64,000 nt of DNA from Huiozyma naganishii CBS 8797 (Eukaryota; Ascomycota; Saccharomycetes; Saccharomycetales; Saccharomycetaceae). Below, piece by piece: positions 21,056 to 30,418 of the stretch. The notes under the pieces are model-generated. The model worked only from the letters and a program-made list of their open reading frames with translations. It was not told where the DNA came from and ran no database searches. Location of the stretch: assembly GCF_000348985.1 (NCBI RefSeq), contig NC_035926.1, positions 496,001 through 560,000 on the forward strand. Reading direction: 5' to 3'. A program made the translations under genes and the position numbers. The stretch's first letter is position 1; each line of letters begins with the position of its first letter.

Positions 21056-23200
21056 CTACTTGCAACGCGCTGAATGGAGTTCCATCTTGCCCTTGTTTGG
21101 GAATTTCTTGTGGCACTTCGAGCACTGGAACCCCTTCTCGTGCGTCTTCATGTGTTTATTGAGGTTGGACGATTCGATGAACCGTTTGCCGCAGACGGCG
21201 CACTGTAGTGGTTTTTCGCCCGTATGCGTTCTGACATGGATCTTCAAAGATGAGGATATCGCAAACCGTTTGCCACAGATATCGCAGTGGTACGGTTTCT
21301 CGCCCGAATGGATCCTAAGGTGCTGTTTCAGAGTTTCGTCGCTGGAGAAACATTTTTGGCACTGCGGACACTTGTACGGCTTGTAGCGGGTGTGCACCTT
21401 CAAATGGCGCGCTATCTTTTGTCGCTGTGTAAACGTCTTACCGCAGCCGGCCCAAGAACAGGTGTACTGCGACTGGCCTCTTGGGAGATGGTCGTTTTCT
21501 AGATGGTCGTTCAGCTCTTTGCAAGAGCCGAACTTCAAGTGACAACCCCCCCACTTGCACTCAACTGGATCGTGTTCGTTCCGCATATCCGTATGAATCA
21601 GTTTTGCAGTGGGTTGCTTCTCCGGCTTTACCTTTGGTTCTGGGACTTTAATGTTGAAGTTGATCCCGTGGTTGTCGTTGATATGGTTGACCAGGGAGCA
21701 AACGTCTTGCCCTTGGAAGTGACAGTCTTGCCAGTTGCAAAAGTAATCATCGATGTCGTAACTGGTGCTCTGTGGGATGTGTTCCATGAACATATGCTTT
21801 TGCAAGTCTATCAGGTTTTCAAAGGGACTCGTGTGCGAACACTGGTCCCATCTGCAATGGAGAGCATCAGGCTCGTTCTTCTTAAAAATCCAGTTGAAGT
21901 CTATTGTGTTGCGTGGGTCGTCCCCACCCGCAGTCAACAAGCTATTCGGAGTGAGCGGTATCGTCTGTTGTGATAAAGTTGGATCCTTGATATGTGGGTG
22001 CAAGTGTACTCTATGGTGGTGGTGGTAATTGTTGTTGTGTCCGTTGCTGTGCTGTTGGGTCACGTTCTCCCGTGGTTCACTGGATTCAGTCCTGGTAATG
22101 CCACCGAGCAGGTTAAGATTTTCCGTTGTGTTCCCTCCCGAGGCCGTGGGTTCCTCGAGGTGGTTATGATGCGTGTGGTTCATGTGTTTTGCCAGCGGTG
22201 CCTCGTAGAGCGAGGAGATGTTACAAAGGTCCTCGAGGATCTTCATATCTGCTGTTTTCAATTGGTTCTCCAGGGGCACCGTCGCCGCGTGAGCGTGTTG
22301 TTTACCGATTTTAGCAGCGGCGTCGTTGTCCCCGTAGACATGCTGCTGGTGAGCCTCGTTGTTCTCGCAGAGTTGGCAGTACCTATCGAAGAAGTCTACG
22401 GCCACTTGGTCTTTACTGTTCTGCATGATCGAACCCGAGTTGTTGGGCAATCGTTCCGGTGGTGGGAGCCCCAACGACGCACAGTCCAAGTCGCAACTCA
22501 GGTCTATAAACTGTTTCATAGTCGCATTCAATTGACTACTACTGGGGACGGCCCCCCCGTGCAACAGCTCATCGTGGTAGTTCCAAGGCGGACACCTAGA
22601 GTTGGTAGTCGTTGTCGTTTGCACGAATGGCGGTACTTTTGCGGTCGTGGACTCGACTGCACCTGCATCTACACAGGGGTCCTTGCTCTCCATATGGTCT
22701 ACATCGCAACAGACTTCTAGTACCTGTGGAGCACAACTACAGTCATCCCCCTGAGCGGGCGACCCAGCGGCCAATCTCGCACCTTCGGACTTTACCCTCT
22801 TGGCACTGGCACTCGGGCGACAACTTTGCTCCAACAACCGTTTCTGCCCCAGCGACGAGACACCAGCACCTGCGGTACCACCATTGGGCAACGGCACGAG
22901 CGGGTAGTACGGCGCACCACCAGTAAAGGCCACATCCCCATGGAAATCGAAGAACTCAAAGTTCTCACACTCATCCGCGAGCGCATGCCTTCCCTCTTGT
23001 TGCTGCAACAGCAATGAGTGTTCCGGGGACAACGGACCACTGGCCCCACCCTCCCCAGCCCCATCCTCCCCTGCCCTCCCATTCCTGTGGACATGCCCGT
23101 GGATATACGTGACGTTGTTGTAGTTGTGAATATGGCCATGAACGACCCCCTCCTCCGCCCACTGCTGCGTCCGCTGCTGTTGATCCACCTGACAGCCCAT
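21056..23200 (-). CDS. ZAP1: Zap1, zinc-responsive transcription activator
   Basis: A 714-residue C2H2 zinc-finger protein (S. cerevisiae Zap1, 880). Two fingers that sense zinc in activation domain 2 are visible (CRWDQCSHTSPF... and CNWQDCHFQG...). The five DNA-binding fingers follow (CKWGGC, CSWAGC, CPQCQKCF, CDICGKRF, CAVCGKRF, joined by TGEKP-type linkers). The N-terminus has EEGVVHGHIHNYNNVTYIHG, diagnostic of Zap1. I start at 23200 (MGCQVDQQ): the frame is open for 225 more codons, but that text runs antisense through YJL055W and is not Zap1-like. The protein induces zinc uptake and homeostasis genes when zinc is low. It is divergent from YJL055W, as in S. cerevisiae. Confidence 0.95.
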   Translation of the reverse strand: MGCQVDQQQRTQQWAEEGVVHGHIHNYNNVTYIHGHVHRNGRAGEDGAGEGGASGPLSPEHSLLLQQQEGRHALADECENFEFFDFHGDVAFTGGAPYYPLVPLPNGGTAGAGVSSLGQKRLLEQSCRPSASAKRVKSEGARLAAGSPAQGDDCSCAPQVLEVCCDVDHMESKDPCVDAGAVESTTAKVPPFVQTTTTTNSRCPPWNYHDELLHGGAVPSSSQLNATMKQFIDLSCDLDCASLGLPPPERLPNNSGSIMQNSKDQVAVDFFDRYCQLCENNEAHQQHVYGDNDAAAKIGKQHAHAATVPLENQLKTADMKILEDLCNISSLYEAPLAKHMNHTHHNHLEEPTASGGNTTENLNLLGGITRTESSEPRENVTQQHSNGHNNNYHHHHRVHLHPHIKDPTLSQQTIPLTPNSLLTAGGDDPRNTIDFNWIFKKNEPDALHCRWDQCSHTSPFENLIDLQKHMFMEHIPQSTSYDIDDYFCNWQDCHFQGQDVCSLVNHINDNHGINFNIKVPEPKVKPEKQPTAKLIHTDMRNEHDPVECKWGGCHLKFGSCKELNDHLENDHLPRGQSQYTCSWAGCGKTFTQRQKIARHLKVHTRYKPYKCPQCQKCFSSDETLKQHLRIHSGEKPYHCDICGKRFAISSSLKIHVRTHTGEKPLQCAVCGKRFIESSNLNKHMKTHEKGFQCSKCHKKFPNKGKMELHSARCK

Positions 23201-23311
23201 CCCCCACTCGCCTCGTCTCAGGGAACCCGACCAACCAACCCAGAAACCGACCAACTGAGAACCAACTAAGAACCGACGTCTTAAATAGCAACGCATCGCT
23301 CTCTGGAAACA

Positions 23312-23322
23312 ACCCTCGAGGT
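23312..23322. promoter_or_regulatory. Candidate zinc-responsive element (ZRE)
   Basis: The near-palindrome ACCCTCGAGGT fits the Zap1 site ACCYYNAAGGT at 10 of 11 positions on either strand. It lies 112 bp before the ZAP1 ATG and 110 bp before the YJL055W ATG. S. cerevisiae ZAP1 activates its own promoter through such a site, so autoregulation is a reasonable inference. One mismatch keeps confidence moderate. Confidence 0.5.
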
Positions 23323-23432
23323 CATGAAGTTGTGTAAAAAATAAAACACAGTGAAGGAATAACTCGCGGCGAGAGAGGGTTGTAGTTGTGGTTGTTGGAT
23401 GCAGAGGGCAGAGGGTATCAGGAGACGGAGTG

Positions 23433-24119
23433 ATGACGGTGCAGAGTGTGTGTGTGTACTGTGGTTCGTCTGCTGGGAACAATGAGCTGTTTGGGCAGGA
23501 GGCTGCGAAGCTCGGTGCGTTGCTGTACCAGCTAGGGTGGAAGCTGGTGTACGGTGGCGGGACCACTGGGTTGATGGGGTCTGTTGCGAGCGCAGCGATG
23601 GGTGTGAGGAGGGACGGGAGGGTCCATGGGATTATCCCTGATGCTCTGGTGGAGAAGGAGAGGGAACCCTGTAGCGACGACGACGGGTTAAACGAACAGC
23701 TGTCGATGACGGTGGATAACCACAAGGGGTCGACGCCGCTGTCGCGGGCGTGTGGAGAGACGACCGTTGTGTCTGATATGCACACGCGGAAGAGGATGAT
23801 GGCGAAGGAGAGCGACGCGTTCGTCGCTATGCCCGGCGGGTACGGCACTTTCGAGGAGATCATGGAGTGCATCACATGGTCGCAGCTGGGGATTCACAAC
23901 AAGCCAATCGTGCTGTTCAACATCGACGGGTTTTACGACTCGTTGCTTGCATTCATCAGGAATTCAATCGATAACGGGTTCATCAGCGAGAGCAACGGGA
24001 AGATCGTACAAGTCGCTGACACGGCACAGGGAGTCATCGACAAAATTGTGCAGTACAACGCCCCAGAGGGCAGATTCAACCTCAACTGGGCCGACGAATG
24101 CGAGGACCCAAGGCATTAA
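23433..24119 (+). CDS. YJL055W: LOG-family phosphoribohydrolase (YJL055W orthologue)
   Basis: A 228-residue protein of the LOG (lysine decarboxylase-like) family, which removes ribose 5-phosphate from nucleoside monophosphates. The Rossmann start [10 protein letters not shown], the block [13 protein letters not shown] and the family signature [21 protein letters not shown] are all present. The S. cerevisiae protein (245 residues) helps tolerate toxic base analogues such as 5-fluorocytosine. The frame is open from a GTG at 23388, but the ATG at 23433 ([11 protein letters not shown]) matches the family. It shares a 232-bp promoter with ZAP1. Confidence 0.93.
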   Translation: MTVQSVCVYCGSSAGNNELFGQEAAKLGALLYQLGWKLVYGGGTTGLMGSVASAAMGVRRDGRVHGIIPDALVEKEREPCSDDDGLNEQLSMTVDNHKGSTPLSRACGETTVVSDMHTRKRMMAKESDAFVAMPGGYGTFEEIMECITWSQLGIHNKPIVLFNIDGFYDSLLAFIRNSIDNGFISESNGKIVQVADTAQGVIDKIVQYNAPEGRFNLNWADECEDPRH

Positions 24120-24317
24120 TCAAAGGGTGAGCAGTTCCAGGGAGGGAACATTCAGATATAGACGTTCTCCCCTTGAATAGATCTACTCACACGTACATGC
24201 AATAAGCGTTGGAAAATATTTTATAATATATATTTCCATATCAGAACGTATTGATGCAATGACCATTTGGTGGTTTTAGAACTGTAAAGGTGCTTTAAGA
24301 GGGGCATACACTAGGGC

Positions 24318-25721
24318 ATGTCTGATCCCGGTCCAGTGAAATCTGCGGAGAGAGTTGGCGCTGCAGCCCCGACTGCGAAGAAACCCACTGGGTTCTCAAA
24401 CCCGGCACTCAGGGCAATGGGCATCCCGGTGATCAAGTTGCCCTCCAGGAATTGGATGATCTTCTGGTCTGTGCTCGCCGCAGGGGTTGGTGGAGTTGCC
24501 TTCGACAAGTACAAACAGAGGCGGGTCATTGCGGAGTACACGGATTCGGTACGTGGGAGGGCAGAGGCCCAGATGCCAGTGGACAGACTGCCGCGGAAGG
24601 TCACCGTGTTCATCGCGCCGCCGCCAAACGACTACTTGGATACGTCGTTGAAACTATGGAGACGGTACGTGAAGCCGATTCTGTTCTACGCTGGGGTCGA
24701 CTACAACGTCGTGGACGAGGACAGACAGGGCGTTATAAGAACATACGTCGCCAACGAGATGCGGTCGCTGAGAAGGCAAAGGATCGTGCAACAACAGCAA
24801 GGGTTGAACCCTGCTCATACTGTAATACGGAGTGAGAGTGATAGTGATGATGAGGCGGGGGACCCACATTTCAGACATAACTTTGATTTCAGGAAGATCG
24901 TCGGGATCTTCTACAAGAAACCTCCCCCCCAAGAGATCATCAGTGAGGATGCACAGACTGAGGATGCAAGACTCAGCGGTGGCGTGATTTGTCTTGGGAG
25001 GGGTGCGTACAAAGAGTATATCAATGGTCTGCATGAGGGATTGTTGGGACCACTGGATCCGCCAGAACCCGCCCCAGAGACAGAGACAAACTCCACTGAC
25101 CCTCCATCGAATATGCCTGAGACTAATACAGGTAACGTAAAGCCCAGCAGCGATGGTCAGGTGTCGTTAACGGACGCTGCTGCATCACTTCTCGACGACC
25201 TACCTGAGAAAAATGCAGAGTCTGCACCAGAAACCCCAACGGAGACTGCACCTGAAGTCCCAGACACCAAGGTGCTGAAACCGTTCATTTCACCAGATGA
25301 CTACGCCGCAGTGGAGACCCCGCCAGCGGAACTCCCCGAACTCGGGTCTGCCATTATAAGAGACCCGAAGACGCATGTTCCGATACTCCTACACCAAGCG
25401 GTGCTCGTCATCCCGGTCCCAAATCTCATCGGCTTCCTCACAATCCCAGAGAGGATCTACAGATTCTACCTGAAGAGGAGACACGCGGAGGAAGTCTGCT
25501 CAGAGGTCACACAGCTCGTGAACCAGAGTGATGTCAGACCATTCCAGTACCCTACAGACCTGGCGCTGGGCAAAGGTGAAGAACAAGACTGGCCCAAGAG
25601 ATGGGTCAAGCAGGGACAAGAGAGAGGAAGCGAATGGATCCAGGAATTGAGGGGCGACGAAAGAATAACCGGACTAATGTCCGTTTACAACAATTCTATC
25701 GACACCTCCGATGAAGAATGA
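24318..25721 (+). CDS. TIM54: Tim54, subunit of the TIM22 inner-membrane translocase
   Basis: A 467-residue protein (S. cerevisiae 478). The N-terminal region GFSNPALRAMGIPVIKLPSR leads into one membrane span (WMIFWSVLAAGVGGVAFDKY, about residues 46-65), then a large intermembrane-space domain with VTVFIAPPPNDYLDTSLK. Near the end, PVPNLIGFLTIPERIYRFY is another conserved block. The middle holds a Pro/Glu/Thr-rich linker. Tim54 supports insertion of carrier proteins and assembly of Yme1 complexes. The gene order YJL055W-TIM54-PEP8 is that of S. cerevisiae. Confidence 0.95.
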   Translation: MSDPGPVKSAERVGAAAPTAKKPTGFSNPALRAMGIPVIKLPSRNWMIFWSVLAAGVGGVAFDKYKQRRVIAEYTDSVRGRAEAQMPVDRLPRKVTVFIAPPPNDYLDTSLKLWRRYVKPILFYAGVDYNVVDEDRQGVIRTYVANEMRSLRRQRIVQQQQGLNPAHTVIRSESDSDDEAGDPHFRHNFDFRKIVGIFYKKPPPQEIISEDAQTEDARLSGGVICLGRGAYKEYINGLHEGLLGPLDPPEPAPETETNSTDPPSNMPETNTGNVKPSSDGQVSLTDAAASLLDDLPEKNAESAPETPTETAPEVPDTKVLKPFISPDDYAAVETPPAELPELGSAIIRDPKTHVPILLHQAVLVIPVPNLIGFLTIPERIYRFYLKRRHAEEVCSEVTQLVNQSDVRPFQYPTDLALGKGEEQDWPKRWVKQGQERGSEWIQELRGDERITGLMSVYNNSIDTSDEE

Positions 25722-25965
25722 TGCGGTATCGGATCCTCATTGTATGCCACAGCACCATGTATATATAGTAAAGTAATAGAAGTAGTAGTATTAGATGTTA
25801 ACAGTAACATAAAAGTAGCATTTTCCTCTTTTTGGGTGCGTTTTCCATTTTTCCTCTGTCAGTCGTTGTTTGATGTAGCATTGGAAGGGTATCGTGGTTT
25901 GACAGACGCCGGCAGAGAGCTCACCCAGAAACAGGAGATATCAGTTAGTCTAAAGTACGACCAAT

Positions 25966-27021
25966 ATGAGTATATTTTTCAAATCACCGATAGATATAGA
26001 GGTACTACTCGATGGAGAGGAGAACAGAAAGCACGTTGATCTTTTCAAAGGTGGCTCAAGCACCAAAACGATGAAAGAATCTCTGCCCCTGTACGAGGAT
26101 GGTGAGTCCATTGCAGGGCTGGTTACTCTCCGGGTTCGCGACGGGAGGAGCATAGACCATTTGGGGGTCAAAGTGTCTGTCATCGGATCCATTGATATGG
26201 TGAAGACGTCAGGGGGCAATACTACTAGCACAAACGGTAACTCCAAACTGAACAGTAATTCTTCTTTGTACAACTACGACGACCCGAAGAAGAAACCTGT
26301 AGATCAGTTCCTCTGTTTGAGTTACGATCTGTGCCCCGCGGGTGAACTGAACCATTCCGAGAGCTTCCCGTTTACTTTCAAAAATTTGAGCAAAAGATAC
26401 GAGTCCTACAGAGGCAAGAACGTCGACGTCACTTACTACGTCAAAGTCACTGTAATGAGGAAATCTACTGATATATCAAAGGCAAAGAAATTCTGGGTCC
26501 ATCTCTTCAAGGATATGACACCTCCTGTAAGGGAGCCAAATGTCCAAGGAAGCGTCACAGATGCAGCAGGAGCCACATCACAGACCACAAATACACCTCC
26601 CAGCGTATTGACAAAGCCAGTAAGGTTAGACATCGGAATTGAAAATTGTCTCCATATAGAGTTTGAGTACTCGAAAGCACAGTACAGTCTGAATGACGTT
26701 ATCGTTGGTAGAATATACTTTCTTTTAACGCGATTGAAAGTCCGACACATGGAGTTGAGTCTGCTTACAAGAGAGACGTCAGGCTTGAAACCATCCAATT
26801 TCTTGCTGGACTCGACTTCTATAAGGTATGAAATAATGGACGGTTCTCCAGTGAAGGGCGAAACGATACCGATCAGGCTCTTTTTAAGTGGGTACGACTT
26901 GACACCGAACATGAGTTGCAACTATTTCAACATCAAGAACTATCTTAACCTCGTCATTATCGATGAGGACGGAAGGAGGTACTTCAAGCAGTCCGAGATC
27001 AGTTTGTACCGTACTAAGTAG
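25966..27021 (+). CDS. PEP8: Pep8/Vps26, retromer arrestin-fold subunit
   Basis: A 351-residue Vps26 protein (S. cerevisiae 379). It opens MSIFFKSPIDIEVLLDGEE, then has VTLRVRDGRSIDHLGVKVS in the N-terminal arrestin lobe. The C-terminal lobe has LHIEFEYSKAQYSLNDVIVG and GETIPIRLFLSGYDLTPNM. With Vps35 and Vps29 it forms the cargo-selective retromer that returns Vps10 from endosome to Golgi. Two Ser/Asn/Thr-rich loops (near residues 83-100 and 190-215) are the usual variable insertions. No oddities. Confidence 0.96.
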   Translation: MSIFFKSPIDIEVLLDGEENRKHVDLFKGGSSTKTMKESLPLYEDGESIAGLVTLRVRDGRSIDHLGVKVSVIGSIDMVKTSGGNTTSTNGNSKLNSNSSLYNYDDPKKKPVDQFLCLSYDLCPAGELNHSESFPFTFKNLSKRYESYRGKNVDVTYYVKVTVMRKSTDISKAKKFWVHLFKDMTPPVREPNVQGSVTDAAGATSQTTNTPPSVLTKPVRLDIGIENCLHIEFEYSKAQYSLNDVIVGRIYFLLTRLKVRHMELSLLTRETSGLKPSNFLLDSTSIRYEIMDGSPVKGETIPIRLFLSGYDLTPNMSCNYFNIKNYLNLVIIDEDGRRYFKQSEISLYRTK

Positions 27022-27497
27022 GAGTATGTTTGAGTGACCTGGCAATGAAGCTCACGTTCCCTCCATCATTTATTAACTGTCATATGTAAAAGTGTTCTAC
27101 GTCCACCTCTCCTCCTCTTACTTTTATAGCAGTATCCCCGCTCATGAACAACCCCACTGCAAATAGCAATCATTTATTCAGATCCAACGGTAGTCGTGGC
27201 TCATACCAGTGATGCACAGTGCCAATTGCAATCATCCTGCACCTACAGACCATGGGCTTACCTGCATAGATTAGGTAACAGTTTTTTAGTTGGGTAATTC
27301 TGGATGGGACGTTAATTCATGATTCCATTATGCTTTCCTAAAGGAGTAAAAGGTAAATATTTAAATTTTAACAAGTTTCGACAAACCGGCGGGAAGGAAC
27401 AAGTTATAAGCTGTGAACCCCATGGGACTTGGAAGACAATACTCAACTGGTATAACAGATATCTGTAGTCACCACCGATTGAGAGCTGCTGGTCGGG
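27022..27497. other. Intergenic between PEP8 and IRC8 (no TDH1)
   Basis: In S. cerevisiae the glyceraldehyde-3-phosphate dehydrogenase gene TDH1 sits between these two genes. Here there are only 476 bp with no dehydrogenase-like frame on either strand. An A/T-rich run at 27355-27375 may belong to the IRC8 promoter. Confidence 0.6.
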
Positions 27498-30137
27498 ATG
27501 GGAAATAATTTCACCATGCTTCGATCCTTGGCAATGGGGACAATCCTGATCTCATTGCTCACTGGGTCACTCTCAATCGCATTGATCTCGCTCTACCACA
27601 AGACAGAAGCCGTGCTTATCGTTATAACAGTGTCCAGTTTTTTATACTCTCTGTTAGTTTTCTACACTCTAGTGCGCAGAACTTCGGTGTCTGATAAGGC
27701 TTTCGTATACCAACAGCTTGTCATTCTAGTATTGCAGTTAATCGATTTCGGTTGCACAGTGGATTTTTTCAATTCGCTAGTGAAGAACTCTAGGACTATA
27801 GTCAGAAGTAATGGAATCAGAACACATCAAGATTTGCTAGTTACATTAGAGGCAGCGTTACTTCTCAACCTTTTCATTAACGGAATATTCCTTGGTTCAA
27901 ATCACCTCGTGAACTACGTTAAACCGGAGCGCGGTAACGCAGTTGATCAAGAGAAACAAAGATTGAGTGACGAAGATGACAGTTACGTCCTACACAACAA
28001 GTTTGTACCCATGAAGGATTCTGCTCAAACTTTGACACCAGATTTGACAAGCGTATTTTATAGTCAAGGCACCGAAAACCGAAACGTGGATTGGATGATC
28101 CAAAAATTGAACAAAAAAAAGTCTAATGACACGTTTTCCAACCACTCTGTTATAAAACATCAATTAGGTCGAGTCGATATGCTTTCAGACAGACGAAATA
28201 TCAGTAGTAATGGCGCGATCAGACAACCATTGAATTACGGAACATATGTACCTGATATTGAGACCCAGTCCCGCGTATTGTCAAGAAAAAATCCAGCTCA
28301 TAGGTTAAAATTCAAGGGTAAACGGTTCAGGTTTAAATCTAACAGAAAGAATAATAAGTTGAAGAATGAAGCGCTAGATAAATCGGCACAGGAGAAGAAG
28401 GAGATGAGTTTGAATGTGAAGTACTTAACTCGTTTGTCCACTATCTCAGACTTACCAAGGAGTTTTGTGAACCTATTGAACCGTTCAAATAACGATATTA
28501 GTCGGGATATGGTTGCAGATGATGGGAGAGCTTCTATTATTGAACCTAAACATGACGAGGAGAAATTTTTGGCTAATTTCAGCACATCCGATAAATCTCC
28601 GCGATTAGCAAAAGAAAAGGATGCAATTGAGAGAATTGATAATGCATTACTACCCCCATTTCTACATGCACATAATTCAAACAACACGACACTGGACCCT
28701 GTCATATCAAGAGCTGAATCGCCTCTTATTCCTGATGTAGGAATCGGACTCAAAGAAGTTAATGCCGTCGAAAGAGATATTGAAACGTTGAATGTGCCTA
28801 CAGGCGCGACGCAGGATCCTTTGTCACCTGCTCCACAATTGAGGTTTAGCAACAACAGCAGAGATGAGTACCGTGTAGGAAATTCAAACCATGTCGAGTT
28901 CCCATCAAATATTAGTTTGAATATGTGGAAGAATGATAAACTGGGATGCATGAGGAAAGCTTCAGATGATCAAAACAAACCTATGAAAACGTACGACAAC
29001 GACACTTTGCTTTCTCCATTCCAGTATGTCAATAGTGAAAATATCACGCCATCTATTGCTGCTGCTGTATCATCGGATCCGGAACTTGAAACAAAACAAG
29101 ATTTTAGTTTTCCAGTAAAGAAACCAGAGTATTTTTCAAACCTAAAGGGTATATTATCCACAGAGATTGACGTTACTCCCATATCAGATAACATTAGTGA
29201 ACTGGATGAATATTTGAATGACTTTACACTCCACGACATAAACGAAAGTCAGATCATAGAGGAAAGTTTGCAACAACGAAACATCGCAACAACGCTTTTC
29301 GACGATAGAAAATCAAACAGTCCATCCAGAAGTGCAACAAAACATTCACCAACAAAATCTCTTGCTTCAATTATGAGTGGCGGCGCTTTGACAGGGAACA
29401 GCAATAGTCTAAAGAAACGTGCATCAGTCAGTTTCTTTGGATGCGCCGGTCCGCTAAATCATACCAGAACAAATTCCCAGCTCCAATACTCTGGAACATA
29501 CGCAAATATCAGTCAATCTGTACAGTCCTCGCCGACAAAACAACGATTCAAAAGAATTGGGAAAAAACTGTCACTATCCAGCATGTCTGATAAAATGACA
29601 CAAAACTCATTTGATAGAGAGAATAGTTATAATATATCGGAATTTTCACACGAAAGAGGGAAAAGCATAGATTTCAGTTATTTGCACATGTTACAGAACA
29701 CACATTCACCAAGTAAGTCTGTGTCAGGTATATCTGTTACAAGTAATGGACAAACACAGCATCAGCAACCACAATCCCCACAGCGCAAAAGTTATTATCA
29801 TAGCGATGCAAGGCCACACAGCATTGCAGCCGTAGAGAAGGTGATTCGGTCTGCAAGTTCCATGATTTACAAGCACCCTAACGACACGATAACAGGCGAT
29901 GACCCGCAGAACATGAATGATATGACCATACAAAACATCACGTTGGAGCAAAGGGCAATGAATTCCGTCCCTGAGAGAAATGTTTCCAATCAAGAGAGTA
30001 CAGGGTCTGAGAACGTTTATCCTGATACCGTCATGGGTGAATATGATCGTGAAAAGTGGAATGCCATGAAAAATCTCAACATCATAGATGCCGATGGGCA
30101 TATAACTGAAGACATTCATCTTCCAACCAATGCATAG
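27498..30137 (+). CDS. IRC8: Irc8-like bud-tip membrane protein
   Basis: An 879-residue protein in the exact slot of S. cerevisiae YJL051W/IRC8 (822 residues). The first 135 residues form four likely membrane spans (about 10-30, 37-58, 68-86 and 108-128). The rest is a long hydrophilic, Asn/Ser-rich cytoplasmic tail with basic patches (KFKGKRFRFKSNRKNNKLK near 272-290) and short conserved Ser-rich text such as LKKRASVSFFGCAGPLNHTR. The S. cerevisiae protein localises to the bud tip and its loss raises recombination foci; the molecular role is unknown. Assignment rests on position, layout and general resemblance. It is more A/T-rich than genes to its left. Confidence 0.8.
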   Translation: MGNNFTMLRSLAMGTILISLLTGSLSIALISLYHKTEAVLIVITVSSFLYSLLVFYTLVRRTSVSDKAFVYQQLVILVLQLIDFGCTVDFFNSLVKNSRTIVRSNGIRTHQDLLVTLEAALLLNLFINGIFLGSNHLVNYVKPERGNAVDQEKQRLSDEDDSYVLHNKFVPMKDSAQTLTPDLTSVFYSQGTENRNVDWMIQKLNKKKSNDTFSNHSVIKHQLGRVDMLSDRRNISSNGAIRQPLNYGTYVPDIETQSRVLSRKNPAHRLKFKGKRFRFKSNRKNNKLKNEALDKSAQEKKEMSLNVKYLTRLSTISDLPRSFVNLLNRSNNDISRDMVADDGRASIIEPKHDEEKFLANFSTSDKSPRLAKEKDAIERIDNALLPPFLHAHNSNNTTLDPVISRAESPLIPDVGIGLKEVNAVERDIETLNVPTGATQDPLSPAPQLRFSNNSRDEYRVGNSNHVEFPSNISLNMWKNDKLGCMRKASDDQNKPMKTYDNDTLLSPFQYVNSENITPSIAAAVSSDPELETKQDFSFPVKKPEYFSNLKGILSTEIDVTPISDNISELDEYLNDFTLHDINESQIIEESLQQRNIATTLFDDRKSNSPSRSATKHSPTKSLASIMSGGALTGNSNSLKKRASVSFFGCAGPLNHTRTNSQLQYSGTYANISQSVQSSPTKQRFKRIGKKLSLSSMSDKMTQNSFDRENSYNISEFSHERGKSIDFSYLHMLQNTHSPSKSVSGISVTSNGQTQHQQPQSPQRKSYYHSDARPHSIAAVEKVIRSASSMIYKHPNDTITGDDPQNMNDMTIQNITLEQRAMNSVPERNVSNQESTGSENVYPDTVMGEYDREKWNAMKNLNIIDADGHITEDIHLPTNA

Positions 30138-30418
30138 AAAGGCACATTTATATAAACATATGATACCCAAAGCTGCCAATTTTAGGCTAAAATCTGTATA
30201 ATATGTAGGACCTTCCCTGATTAACAGGACACCCTCAAACAGGGTTCATTCAGCATTCTTGATGTACTAGCGCCGGAGTGGATTGTTGGCGATGAGTTTG
30301 AAAAAAAATTTGAATGAAATGAAAAATTTTTATAAGTCGTTATAAGCGAAGAAGAGTGTAGTTACGAGGCATCTACGAAGACGTTCAACAAACACACAGC
30401 GCTCTGTCTCTTTTCGCA

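Noticed and set aside
23201..23875. 225-codon N-terminal extension of ZAP1
   Set aside because: Runs antisense through YJL055W, has no Zap1-like text, and the conserved Zap1 start region begins at 23200.
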